Of a stretch of DNA of 64,000 nucleotides, positions 23,128 through 36,800 are shown in pieces. The first letter of the stretch is position 1. Each line of letters begins with the position of its first letter. The notes beneath the pieces are model-generated. The model worked only from the letters and a program-made list of their open reading frames with translations. It was not told the origin of the DNA and made no database searches. Made by a program: the position numbers and the translations under genes. This DNA is from Pneumocystis sp. 'macacae' (Eukaryota > Ascomycota > Pneumocystomycetes > Pneumocystales > Pneumocystaceae), in assembly GCA_018127085.1 (NCBI GenBank), contig CM030722.1:496001-560000 (forward strand), written 5' to 3'.

Positions 23128-23987
23128 TTTGTTTTTTCTGTGCTGCACTCAATTTAAAGATATATGTATATTAGGAAAAAATCTCTGGAGCTTTGCAAAT
23201 ATATTTTACTCAAAAATAACCAAAAAAAGGAATAAGCGTTGATCAGTTGATGCTAAACCAATCTTCTTTGAGTGTTATGCAATAATCACTGTAAAAAAGG
23301 TGCTGAAAAATTGAACTAAAACTATATTAATATTCGTCCCTACAGATAACGTTTATATGCTATCTGTGCTAAAAACTTTAATTGGTGGGTTTTTTTGACT
23401 TTTTTACGAAATAAAAAAATACTTAATATTGTTTCGAAAAACCGTGTCTTTTTTCTCGTTCAAATGCTATTTTATGAACTGTCCTTCCCTTTTAAAGTAT
23501 GTATCTTTTCTTTGCTTCTTGCACACTTAAAACCTTTTTTATGCCTTTTTCTCTTATTTTTTTTTGCCGAATATCGTTTTTTTTGTGGTTTTTTTTCCAG
23601 CACCGGTTCACACTCGTTTTCTCCTTATGAAACAACCCTCAAAACTCTGCATCGTTTTAAATAAGCATTATCTCTATTTAAAAAAGGACATGAATAGATA
23701 AATAATGACTGATAAATATATTTTAGAAGGGGCTTTGATGTTGTTTAGTTGCATCTTAGTTTTTGTTTTAAAAAAATGCATTTTTTTGATAGAGAACTTT
23801 TCAAGTTTAAAGCTTACTATGAATATAATTTCCATGTTGTTTATATAAATGATTTTGGATAATGATTATTTGCTCCATAAATGGTAATTGGCATTGTCTT
23901 TTCCTTATGACTGCTTTTATTTTTGAATTTCTTAAGAAAACGGTTTGTGAGAGTCGAACTGTTTCGAGTAAAAAAACCATATGAGTC
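23128..23987. other. Gene-free divergent intergenic region
   Basis: Separates the divergent La-related and VRL1 genes and must contain both promoters. T-rich runs near 23390-23600. A D-box-like CTGA about 60 bases after a TTGATGC was noted near 23244-23302 but is too weak to call a snoRNA. No coding frame seen. Confidence 0.5.
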
Positions 23988-26900
23988 ATGAAACAGTGTT
24001 CACCTAATATCTTTCTTGATCGTTTATTTTTTTCTGCTTATAATAATAGAGTGTTTGCTGATAAAACTCTTTTGCAGGACTTTGAAGTCCATGATATTAT
24101 TATTTTAGCACCTGTAGCAGAATCTCTTCAAGGGATAGAAAATGAGACAGATATTCCATGGAACGAGACAATTAGTAATGATTTTATAGGTTTTTTTATT
24201 TATAACCTTTTTTGGATATTTAATGTTTTTAGCCAGTCATATTTTAAAATGTTCATCTGGCTTAGAATATGGTTTGTATGGAAAAACCAAACAATTTACA
24301 ACAATCAATGGAAAAACAGTTATCATTAAAAATGATTTTGTTTATACTGATAAAGGTGTGTTTTAATTAGTATTATTAAGTTTCTTATAAATAAGGATTT
24401 TCCTCTGTACGTCATGCTAAATTGCTTTATGATCATCTTTACTATTCAGGGGATATTAATAGATCACCATATTTAGTATATTTTCTTGACCGTCCTCTTC
24501 TTAAGTCTTGTTTTGATAATTACAATCGCATTCCAAAGTCACTTTCTGTATCTAAATCTTTTGAAAATGTTATCAGTTTTCAGCAAATTATTAAGCTTTA
24601 TCCCTTAATTTCACAAAAAGTGAAACAGATTCTCACCAATTCTTTGAAAAAACTTAATAGTCTTGAGGAATCTAATACTTTGAATCTTGATAATATCCGT
24701 CAAATAATTGAGAATACTGTTATTTCTGTTATAAAAACATTTAAATCTTCAAGAACATTAAGTATAAAAGATCTTTTAAAAGCAGAAAAGCTTTCTGAAG
24801 AAGATGTTGACATATTGATTGAAAAGTATATATATTTTCATTTAAATAACAACTAATGTTTCAAGTTATGTATGTGACGAAACACATGATATTGTTTTTT
24901 TTTATTTACTCAAGATAAATAAAGAACGTGACCAAGAATTAATGGATTCTATTGTATCTATGGAATATATTGATATTCATCAAGTTGGTTTACCTATTAT
25001 TAATAATGAAATTATCGATCGTATATATGATGCTGTTAATTGTTTCAAACAACTTGAAAAAAAGAAGATTCCTGCTGAAAGATTAACTGTTCTTTTAAGA
25101 ACTGTCCAATTACTAGTAAATAGTACTTCAAAAATCACTAAAGAATCCCAGCGAAATAAAAATTATAATGGAAATATGTTTCAAGATGCATCTGACTTTT
25201 TGAGGAATAATTTAGGTGGGGATTGTTTAATACCAATGCTTTTACTGGTTGTGTAAGTTTGTCTTTGTTTTTTTTTCTTAATTAATTATCCTAGAATTCG
25301 TGCAAAATTAAATAATTTAGAAACTAATCTCATATATATAACTTATTTTTCATTTTTGAATACGCGTAGAGGAGAAGAGTTGTATGCCTTAAGTTCTTTA
25401 GAAGCCGTTTTATATCATATTCTGCATCAAAGAGATAAATTAAAGGAGATTAACGATTGTAACATCATATTATGGGATAGTATAAAATCTGGAAATATGA
25501 ATATACTTGATTCTATTTTTAAAAAACAACATCCAAGCTTTAATTCTTTGTTTTTTGATGATGTCTTTTTTAAAACTAGAATATCTTATATTTTAAATGA
25601 TATTTATTGTTATAAGGATATAAATGGTGATTCTGCAATAATGCTTGGAATAAAATCAAAAAATATTTCTTCTATTATTTTTCTTTTCAATCAGCCACAG
25701 TTTTCACTCGAATTTTTATTAAATGATCGTGATATTGAAGGTTCTACACTTTTAATGGTAGCTATTAAACTTGAGTTTAAAGAAGCTATTAATGTACTTT
25801 TACAAAAACTAAAGACATGCTCAAATCGAAAATTTTTTGACTATTTAACTCAAAAGGATCATTTAGGAAAGACTGTTTGTCATTATTTATTTCATCAACC
25901 ATACCTCATTTATGAACTTGGTCCACATCTTTCTTGGAAATCTCGTGATAAAGAAGGACAAACGCCATTGTTTACACTCTCTACGATGTATAATCATGTA
26001 GATTATAAAAAAATGGTTATGAATGCAATAGAAACTGTTCAATTAATAGAAAATAATAATTTAAATGTTGATGATCATTTTGATAATAATGGAAATTCTC
26101 TTTTTCATGTGATTAATGATTCAGAATGTTTATTCAAATTATTAAGTTGTAAAGGAAATATAAATAAGAGAAATAATGATGGATTTACACCATTAATTTA
26201 TCATATAAAATTTGGAAGATCTAAATTAGTTAGAATTCTTTTAAATGATAAAAGAACAGATATAGGTGCAAAAGACCAAAATGGGTTTACTGCAATACAT
26301 TTTTTAGTTCAAATGACTCTAGAAACTATGAATGTTTTAACAGAAATTGTTAATATAGAAGAACGAACATCTTATACTGGTTTAACTGCGTTACATATTG
26401 CAGTTCAACAAAAATCCTTAGATTACATTGAATATTTAGTTAAAAACAAATCGGCTGATATTAATGCTTTAAATTATAAAGGAGATCGACCAGTAGACAT
26501 TGCTAAAGATCAAGAAATAGTAAATATGTTAGATGGTATGTGTTGTTGATTTTTATTCTAAAAATTTATTTGATAGAATTTGCGTTTTTCAAAAATAGTT
26601 TAAAAAAACAAGGAAAAGTTGCGCGTGTTGTCAGAATAGCTCTTGAAGATGATTCTACTATTAAATTTATTATTAAAAGTGGATTTGTAAAATTTAAATT
26701 ATATTTTTTTAAAAAATTAAATTTTTTAGATTAATGACAATTCTAAAAATATTATGACAGTTATTCGTACTGTTGAAGATTTTAAATTTCTTTATAAATG
26801 TCTTGTTTTTCAATATTCTGAATCATGGGTTCCATCTCTTCATATAGACTTTTTAGATCCTTTTATTATACCATCTAGACCTTCAAAAAGTATATTGTCA

Positions 26901-27921
26901 GCTTTTCTTAATTGTTTTGATAATTTTTTGCAAATTTTATTCCAACATTCAGTATTTTCTACAAATGAGCTTTTGTGGGAATTTGTTACTGTTCCACAAT
27001 TATATACACATCTTACTGTAGACCGACCTCAAAAAAAGTTTTTGGACAAAGATAAGGAAAAATATGAGAAACTTATGTCTATTGATGAAATTAATGATAT
27101 AGATTTTTTTTTTAAACATACAAAGTATAGTATTGAAAATATGAATAATGCATATAACCATTTACATAAGAGTTTATGTTTTTTAGAATCTAGCTATTTG
27201 GGTAAGTTTAAATTATAATAAAATATTTCTATAATATTTGATGAGATTTTCAAACATCATATAAATTACTTTTTCACTTTTTTCGTATACCTGTTTTTAA
27301 ATTTCTGGAAGTTAATGGTTATCTCTTTGCAATTGAACGTTTTATTGATAATCTTGTTTTAAAGGTATAAAATTCTTTAGAGTATTTTTAATTGATTATA
27401 CAGACACCTTCTTTAATATTAGAACTTATTCAAGCAGTATTATTAACGAAAAATATACTTGATGATTTTTTGGTATTTTTGTACAAATATATATTCAAAT
27501 CATTCTAATGTTATAGAGTGCATTTGAGCAACCACATGTTCTAGTTAGAGAGCTTATGTTTTCTCATAAATCATTCCGAAAATCAGTAAATATCGACAAA
27601 AATGCATTATGGTCACTTAATTTGCTAACTAATACCAAAAAGAAAACACAGCAAACTTCTGCAAAGCATGTTTTTCAAACTACGCAAACGCTAATTAAAC
27701 AATCTGCTAAACTTCAACATATACATATTAATCTACTCACTGAACTTGCAGACTTTTATAATACACATATACAACACATAAAAACTGCTTTACGAAATTT
27801 TGCAAATGCAACACTACAAGAAGAACGGTATAAACGTGATCAATTACAAAGAGCACTTCTTGCACTACGTAGTTGCTCTAATGATTTATCATATAATGCT
27901 TTTGCCTCAGATCAAGTGTAG
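23988..27921 (+). CDS. VRL1: VPS9-domain Rab5-type GEF with ankyrin repeats and PX-like domain (Vrl1-like)
   Basis: Endosomal protein; in yeast, Vrl1 activates Rab5-family GTPases and forms the VINE complex with the sorting nexin-like Vin1. Ten exons: 23988..24189, 24233..24355, 24396..24825, 24866..25252, 25295..26535, 26577..26686, 26730..27201, 27312..27364, 27404..27472, 27517..27921 (1163 aa). The VPS9 domain spans roughly 215-400 (VKQILTNSLKKL, NYVCDETHDIVF, then GDCLIPMLLLV|VIRAKL and ELYALSSLEAV). Ankyrin repeats lie at about 425-800 (DIEGSTLLMVAIK, NDGFTPLIYHIKFGRSKLVR, TGLTALHIAVQQ). A PX-like region follows (TVIRTVEDFKFLYKCL, PSRPSK) and a long helical C-terminus that could be BAR-like. 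The intron 27202..27311 is long (110 bases) and less certain. Domain order matches Vrl1, not the animal VARP with its two ankyrin blocks. Confidence 0.85.
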
Positions 27922-28205
27922 AATAGCTCAACATTATAAACTATCCATAAAGAAGTTGTTATTTCAATTACTTATTATATTTTACATCATAGGCTTTTAA
28001 TCGGAATGTTCTCCGTGTAAGCAATTTCTATTCTCTGGATGTCGAAAAATTAATCTGTAATTAACTCTTAAAAAATATAAAATAAAATCGATAAAACATT
28101 TAAAACAACTGCAACTATTGATTTATATACGGGAAAAAGCACTTATAGATTCTATTTTTGAAAAACTATTTTTAATATGTTATTTGATGATGCAATATAA
28201 TTAAT

Positions 28206-30175
28206 ATGACAGCGCCATCATATCTTATTGCAGTTTTACTTGTGATCAATTCATTTGCCGGAAGCAGCCTTGTTTTTCATTATCCTCCACGGCCAGACAT
28301 AGATTCTCAATCACCCAGTTTTTTACAAGAAGATGTTGATGGATCTGTTATATCTTCATCATCGGATGAAACAGAAAGTACAGGAGAGAATGAGGCCTCA
28401 GACGTTTCTGAGTCTAATGATGGATTACTTTCGGACTCACAAAGTGAAGATTCAGGCCAGGATAACTCGAAAAGGTCTCCCTGGGACAAGATTTTTGGAT
28501 TCAATAGTGATTTCTTAGCTGATTTGTTAACACCCCGTAAAACACATTGTGGGAAAAAATTTGAGCTATGGGTAGATGATTTAGTTTTTCTTGGGCTTCC
28601 TGTTCATGTCAGGTCAGATGGGACTTGGTCTAAATACATTGATAAGTCACTAAAACATAATTCAGTTTACTCTGAATTTCCAAATGTATCTAATCCAGAA
28701 GCATTTGTGTTAGCTGAACCTGTAAATGATAACACGAAATTTTCTCAACATCAGATGACATTGTTTCATATTGTTATGGTTATGAAGCCTCCGTTAACAC
28801 AAAATTATCATACAAAAATTAATGAAATGTATACTAATGTTGTAATTAAACTGGCCATGGCTTTAAAATATGAGCAAGCCAAAACAGATTATGTTTGGTC
28901 TCAATCAGAAATGATTTTACATATGCGGGAAAAAGCAGTAAATGATGGTAAATTATTTTATTTCTTTTTATTTAATCTTAGATATTAGAAGTTTCTTTTG
29001 ACGCACTATGGATAGATATTTTATTTAAATCTACCCTTGCATCAGCATTGGCCACAATATACAATGCTATTTCTGCATCTGGAATAGCGCATTTAACCAT
29101 CAATAATTCTTTTGATTTTTCAATTTTTATTCCAACACCTATAATTACTACATCTATTCCAACTGATATGTCAGAAGATAACCGTTTTCTTACATCTATT
29201 GACGTTTATGATGAAAATATGGATTATAGTGACCCATTTCTTACTCCACATTCTTCTTTATTATTATTGGATGATATTGAAAGTGTTTTACAAAACATAC
29301 CAGCTGATGCAGATCCTTCTTTGCCGTTGTTTATAAAGAATATACGTCCAACTCAAACGTAATTTTTTATTGTTGATTAAAATCCGTAGCTTATCTTTCT
29401 AGTTTACTTAAATTATCTCAACAAACTAATATCCCTCTAAGGAATATACATATTCTTGCAGAACATCTTATTTATTGGAGAAGAGCTATACCTATACCGC
29501 CTTTGCATTTAAGGAATATATATTTTGTTAGTCCTGCTGCAAATATGACTAAGTATGGATTTAATTTATTTTTGTACTCATCAATTCATTTTTTAGGTTA
29601 AAATATCAAGAATCATTGTTTAAAACATTATTTCCTACAGTACCTCCTCTTCCTACTATATTAGGACAGATTTCAAGGGAATTGCGCCCTTTTTCATTTT
29701 ATATTCCCTCAAAAAACTATCGTACTATTTATTTAAACGTTCTTACATGGTTAATAAGATATGGATGGGTTAGTCAACTTAAAACATTCATTTGGATAAA
29801 AGTTTCAAAAGAAATCAAAAAAGCCGTTATAGAAAAGCAAAAAAATGACGATATTTCTTTTAATGATACCAATTTGTCTGAAACAGTGGAGGATTTAACT
29901 GACTCAATTATTAGGGAACCTCATCAAGCTTCTAAACAAGAACGAGTATGGATTGAAGAAATTGTAAATAGGAAACCTCTAAAATATTCCATTCTTTTTA
30001 ATAGGTATAGTATTCTATTTTATATAAATTTCTATTAAGAAATAGAATTATTAAATATTTTAATGGGAAAAATGCTTTAGAAAAAATATCATCACTTGAG
30101 GGAATTCCAAGGAAAGATATTAAAGAGTTATTACAAGTCTTTGAAAATGATCTTGAGAAAACGTATTTTTGGTAA
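28206..30175 (+). CDS. NPR3: Nitrogen permease regulator 3 (Npr3, GATOR1/SEACIT subunit)
   Basis: Subunit of the GATOR1/SEACIT complex that switches off TORC1 when amino acids are scarce. Exons 28206..28937, 28982..29358, 29403..29552, 29597..30004, 30046..30175; 598 aa. The longin-type N-terminal part has FELWVDDLVFLGLPVHVR, MTLFHIVMVMKPPL and ALKYEQAKTDYVW; an acidic Ser-rich insert sits at about 50-95. The C-terminal part has LTWLIRYGWVSQLKTF and the closing YFNGKNALEKIS with basic residues, as in the family. All four introns are 41-44 bases. The first 20 residues are hydrophobic, but this is the longin beta-strand, not a signal peptide. Confidence 0.92.
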
Positions 30176-30524
30176 AAATTTCTATTTTATTTTTTTTTAA
30201 TATTAATAATTGCATTAAAATATGACTTAAATATTTAAGATTATACTTTTTATCTTAATAAATAATATATCATTGAATTTTGAATAATCTGTTAATGGAT
30301 ATTTAATAATATTATCAATAAAATGTCTTTATAGAAGTATAAAGTTACTTTAGATTGCAAAGTTTTATTCAGTGGTATTTTAAAAAAATTAATAGTTGAA
30401 TATGTAAAAAATACTGTAATATTTAAAATATTTTATATTATTTTTCTTGAAGATTTTTTATTTATAAAATTCCACGTTGCATTTAGGTATAATTATGGAA
30501 TTTTAAAATGACTTAGAATATTAT
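30176..30524. other. AT-rich intergenic region
   Basis: About 350 bases between NPR3 and VPS37, very AT-rich. Nothing recognisable beyond presumed 3' and 5' flanks. Confidence 0.5.
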
Positions 30525-31323
30525 ATGGATTTAAATAATCAAAATTATAATTATTATACTGACGATTTTAATAATTTAGACTTTTCGAATATGAATTATA
30601 GATCAGAAATATTTGGAATAAATGTTCAAGAAAATGAATCAAAAATTGAAAATAAAAAGTATAATAATGACACTAAATTTTCATTTATACCACCTATTCT
30701 TTATAAGAAAACGTATTGTTTGTTTTTTTTTATTATTTTTGTTTTAGTGATGTCTAGACAAGAAGATCTTAAAGATATTTTAAATGATTCTTTGCTTTTA
30801 GATGCGATATTAAATACAACACACCCAGAAATTTTGCAGCAGATGAATATACTTGAAGAAGCATATAAAACTAATATACAACTTTCAGGTGCATAATATA
30901 CAATATATTTTATAATTTTTTAAATAATTTTATATTTAGAAGAATTATTAAATCAAAAATCATCATTTATAAATTTGCAAGAAAATGTAGAAAATATTCT
31001 TAATGAAGTCAAAAAGTATGAAAAACGCTGGAAAGGTGTAAAAAAAGAAATGGAGATTTTATTTAAAGTAAAGTATTTTCTTTATAACAATTTAAAAATA
31101 ATAATTATAGTTTCATTCGAAACCATATTTACTTACTCGACTTGATAATGCAATAAAAGAAATAGACAATTTCTCAAATTCTCTTCAGAAATCATTTTTA
31201 GAAAATAAAGAAAATAATGATATTTTGAAATTTATAAAGGAATATAGACAAGCACGAAAACTTTATTATCTTCGGCTTAAAAAGAAAGAACAATGGGAAT
31301 GTGGAAAAATAATAGGTTTATAA
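30525..31323 (+). CDS. VPS37: ESCRT-I subunit Vps37 (Mod(r) domain)
   Basis: Component of ESCRT-I, sorting ubiquitinated cargo into multivesicular bodies. Exons 30525..30712, 30758..30888, 30940..31067, 31111..31323; 219 aa. Residues 1-60 are Asn/Tyr-rich and probably disordered. The Mod(r) domain follows: QEDLKDILNDSLLLDAIL, QMNILEEAYKTNIQL, then LYYLRLKKKEQW near the end, all long amphipathic helices. Reading through the first intron would add a false hydrophobic stretch (FFFIIFVLV); splicing 30713..30757 removes it and keeps the frame. Confidence 0.82.
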
Positions 31324-31753
31324 TAATATAAAAAAATAATTATATTTCTTTTTAAACACTAAAATACTTTAATTTAATATCTTGATATGCTTTTATTTTT
31401 TTAAAATAAATTTATTTTAAATTTTAAGGAAAAGCGGTAATTTTGATTTATAATTTTTAACACTATTTTATAGTTTATTTTGAAAATAATTACATGGTTT
31501 TACTACATATGATAAATAAAAAGGTTTTGTATCTAGTTTTTTTATATCTGAAATGTTTTACATTAACCAGTTAATAGATTTAAAAAGATTTGAATTTAAA
31601 GGTTATTTGTTTATTTTATTATTTAAAGATGATGTTATAGAATATAACTCAAATATTATTACTAAATAAATATCTTGATTTTTTTATTTAATAATTTTCT
31701 ATCGTTAGATGTTTTTATAATGTTTAAAAATTTTTTATAAAAATTTAAAAAAG
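31324..31753. other. AT-rich intergenic region
   Basis: 430 bases between VPS37 and SAH1. Presumably holds the SAH1 promoter. No gene or motif recognised. Confidence 0.5.
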
Positions 31754-33275
<1,522 letters not shown>

Positions 33276-33609
33276 TTTTTAGTATTAAAATTTGGGGTTT
33301 ATAAAAGTGTTGTTTTTAGATCTTATTTTCATTAAAAATTTTGAGGTTTTTCGTTTTTGTTAATATTAAATATTTATTTTATTTAATTATTTGTTTTTTA
33401 TTTTTAAAAAGATTTAAATTTGTATTTATTGATTAAAAATTAAAGTGTTATCTATTTATATATATTTATTGCTTTTGGATTTGCAATATATATAATAAGG
33501 AAAATATTGAGATAAAAAATCTCGAATTATATATATTTAAGCTTTCTGATATATAATTTAAATTTTAAAATTTTATTTATTAATAATTTTTTAAGTGTCT
33601 TGATGGATT
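33276..33609. other. AT-rich intergenic region
   Basis: About 330 bases between SAH1 and the tRNA gene. T-rich and featureless; it carries the upstream flank of the tRNA. Confidence 0.5.
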
Positions 33610-33683
33610 GCCCTGCTGGCGCAATGGTTTAGCGCATCTGACTTCTAATCAGGGGATTCTGGGTTCGAGTCCCAGGTGGGGCT
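33610..33683 (+). tRNA. tRNA-Arg (anticodon TCT)
   Basis: 74-base cloverleaf, intronless. Acceptor stem GCCCTGC pairs with GTGGGGC (one G-T and one T-G pair). D arm GCGC...GCGC. Anticodon stem TCTGA/TCAGG with loop CTTCTAA, giving anticodon TCT at 34-36 for codon AGA. T arm CTGGG-TTCGAGT-CCCAG. Internal promoter A box (TGGCGCAATGG) and B box (GGTTCGAGTCC) are clear. AGA is the expected main Arg codon in an AT-rich genome. A terminator-like T run follows at about 33694. Confidence 0.95.
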
Positions 33684-34526
33684 AGTGAGGTCTACTTTTA
33701 AATTAGAGAAATTTTATGGAAGATTTTAAGAGAGGTTTTGTAAAAAAGCTTTCTAAAGTGGCAAAATATTTTCTCCCGTTTTGTTGAAGGTTTATATCAT
33801 TTTTTAAAATATTTGTAAAAAATATCAAAATCATTAAAAATCATTATAAAAATAGTATATAATTTAATTTAGACTATTTTATATTTGGTAGTTTCATATT
33901 AACATTTATTAATATAATTTAAAATATTTAATTTTAGAGATTATTAAAAATTAAAAAAAGTATTCACATAATTAAATTAAAAAAATTAATAATACTAAAA
34001 TATTTCAAAATTTGTTAAAATATTATTTTGATTCAGAAAACCTATTATATTAAATATTTAGTAAAGTACATGTAAGTATTGTAAGAATAAAAATGATTAA
34101 AAAAATACAAAATATATTAAAACAACCTTAACTTAATTTTATTAAAGTATTATATATTTATATAGAAAAAATATCAATTTAAGCCAAAGATGTTAATTCT
34201 TAAGCATTATCTTGTTTAGCATGACTATAAAATTGAAATAGTTTCCTCTAAATATCTATCTTTAAAACCTTGTATTAATATACCTTCTGCAATAATGCTT
34301 AATTTTTATATTTTCTTATTGTACATCTCAAAAGTATGCTGCTTCCTACTATACTTATCATAATTCTTATTTAGTCTAATTCTGTTTTTTTACTTTCTAT
34401 TACATCTAAGATTTGCAATAAATGTTACAATTTTAAAAATAACAGACAAGATATGCATTTTCTAATACTATTCGTATTATTTTTATAAAATTTAATGTTT
34501 AATATGATAAAATGGTATATATGTAT
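33684..34526. other. AT-rich gene-free region
   Basis: About 840 bases between the tRNA and the SFT2 stop. Extremely AT-rich to 34180, slightly more mixed after. No gene, RNA fold or repeat family recognised. Confidence 0.5.
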
Positions 34527-35214
34527 TTAAACGCCAATATAGGATTTTATTTTAGAGATGATGAATTGACTACCCCACCGAAGTCCTTGAGAACCCATTG
34601 GAAAGTAACTTATTAAATACCATAAAAGAGCTAACAATTGTATTGCACCAGAAAAAATAGAAAGAATAGTTGATTTAAACTATAAATACAGTTTAAACTG
34701 CTATTTACTTCATTTACCATTTCTACTTACTTTTATAATGAAAAATAATGTCAAAAACATACTCCCTAAATATATACATGTAAATGGAAGCCGTGGTAAT
34801 GAAAATAAATGCTTAATATATGTCCAAGGTCCTTGAAGAGCCGAAAATCTGTAATATATTAATCCAATATTTAAACACTCATACAACTCACGATCCAAGA
34901 AAAAACAGATTCCCGATTGTCCACAAAAGAACTACTTTCCTTGGCTTAAATAGTGTCATCATCAAAAATATAGAAAAAACAAAGCATAAAATTGATGCCA
35001 ACATAAAAACAACAAAAATTATTACACGATCGCTATATGAAAGTTTCATCCATTCTTGTATATCTCCTGTTGTTGACTCTAAATCCTGTTCATTTCCTAA
35101 TGGTAAGGGCATATATTCCCTTGCAAACAAGCGGTATGAACGCAATCGGTCTACAACTGTCTTTGGTCGAGATTTGCTTGATGTCTGTTGATACTGTTCT
35201 AAAAGACGCTTCAT
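34527..35214 (-). CDS. SFT2: Sft2-family Golgi membrane traffic protein
   Basis: Four-helix membrane protein of the Golgi, linked in yeast to t-SNARE-dependent fusion of endosome-derived vesicles. Exons (complement) 34892..35214, 34731..34848, 34527..34679; 197 aa. A cytosolic N-terminus of about 70 residues precedes transmembrane helices starting at about 74. Family signatures: FKPRKVVLLWTIGNLFFLGS, then a GPxxYIKHLF stretch, RLPFTCIYLGSMFLTLFFI, and WYLISYFPMGSQGLRWG near the C-end. The first intron's donor GTGAGT lies inside the GS|F junction. Typical for the family in length and order. Confidence 0.9.
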
Positions 35215-35974
35215 AGTTATTACTAAACCAACTGAGTATATTTTTCTTTGTAAATAGACTATTTGTCTTAATTGTTAAAAATATCTTTTTGTAGTAATAT
35301 TCTTCCAAATTTACCTAAAATAATGATTATATTACGTCTAAAACAAGTCGTTTTGTAGTCTTTTCTACTTCTCTTTATTAATTAGCTTATTACTCGAATT
35401 ATATGGGTAGTTCTACCCTATATTTTCGATATCCGCCGATCCGACTATATGCATCACCCATGATAGGCCTTTTTATATATGCAAATAAGCCAAAAATACG
35501 CTCTTTATGTATGGTCTATGTACTCTATATGTAGTCTTTTTTCTTATGTTCAGCATTCATAATGTATATGTATTATATGTGTTGTATATACATTGTATAC
35601 ATGTGGCATATATACGTAAATTGACCTATGTATGCTCTGTTTTCCTTTATTTTTGCTATTACTGGCAAACTACGCTCAATTGTGTCTGATATAGCCTACT
35701 GCTGCTTGTTCCTTCAATCTCTTCAGGTGGTTCCATTACATCTGATATCATTAATCTGTATACAGTTTTTATATCTACAACTCCTACCAAGTATAAGATC
35801 TGTATCAAGTAATTCAATAGAAATTATGTTCATTACGGTATTCATCCTGTTTCGTATTGGTTCTACAGAAATAATAGATATTCTGTATTTTAACTTAAGA
35901 TAAATGTTGTTCTGATGATTTTTTCTATCTATTTTTCTTTATTTTTCTCTATTATTCTCTATATTTTAATCCTT
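35215..35974. other. Gene-free divergent intergenic region
   Basis: Between SFT2 and the small unrecognised gene. About 35500-35640 contains TATGTA/TATACA-type alternating runs. Open frames here are low-complexity and not credible. Confidence 0.5.
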
Positions 35975-36339
35975 ATGATGGTTTTGATGAGATTCAAGAT
36001 AATCAGAAGGCGTTTCGTGGAATCCAAGATTATGTAATTCACGGGGATGAAAGAGGGCGCTGTAAACATTAGTGGATTTTCAACATATGAAGCACAAACG
36101 AATTCATGCGGCACTGAAGATATGCTTTTGCTATATGTTTGCAAGGAGATTGGTTGTATTGATGATGTTGAAGACATTGGAGGTAGGATTCCATAATTGA
36201 TTTACATTCTCCTAAAGAAATGAGTAATTATTAAGAATATATAAAAAAAGATGCCATGATGGTCAAGTGGAAAGCTGCCGTAGAGAGGAGGAGTGAGAAC
36301 GGTTTTTGGAGGAGCTATTTTATATCAAAAAAGATTTAA
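35975..36339 (+). CDS. Unrecognised 85-aa protein (three exons)
   Basis: Exons 35975..36033, 36073..36182, 36251..36339 join in perfect frame with introns of 39 and 68 bases and canonical ends. The middle and last exons look like a real conserved protein: GFSTYEAQTNSCGTEDMLLL, YVCKEIGCIDDVEDIG, MVKWKAAVERR, GFWRSYF. I do not recognise the family. The first exon (basic, Arg-rich) is less certain; translation could instead begin at a Met in the second exon region (36048). It lies upstream of SIR2 on the same strand, but no splice would join the two in frame that I could find. Confidence 0.45.
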
Positions 36340-36800
36340 AGTAATAGACAGATATCTTTACTTTGAAAACTCATTTGATAAAAATTGATAAAAATGAAGA
36401 CAGATAAAAGTGAATACGAGATGAAAACGGGACAAATATACAAGAAAGTATTAAAAATATCTATATTATATCAAAGATTTTGTTTTCAATGAATTTGTAC
36501 AAATTTATTGAATGAAGAATGAATTAGGAAATATATGAAAAAAACTTTTGAGATGGAACAAAGATATTTGTCTAATGAGCTAAGTGAAAAATAAATGAAC
36601 AAAAAGTAGAGGATTTGGGTATACATACAAGTCAGAAAGAGGATAACGAAATCTTGGAAGGAAATAGAATAATGATATAAGGTTAACTTGGAAAAAATAT
36701 TTAAAGAGATCTTGTGTAAGAATTTTTAATATATAAATTTTTATTATTAAGAAACAAGATATTAAAATCGGATGCGAAATTAAGAGCGGACAAGTTAAAA
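36340..36800. other. Intergenic region upstream of SIR2
   Basis: Purine-rich and AT-rich, about 460 bases. No coding frame seen. It should contain the SIR2 promoter unless SIR2 has an unseen 5' exon. Confidence 0.5.

Noticed and set aside
23244..23302. C/D-box snoRNA
   Set aside because: Box-like TTGATGC and CTGA only; no terminal stem or convincing guide region.
23395..23664. 89-aa Phe/Leu-rich plus-strand ORF
   Set aside because: T-rich promoter-type DNA gives long Phe/Leu runs; no start context, no domain.
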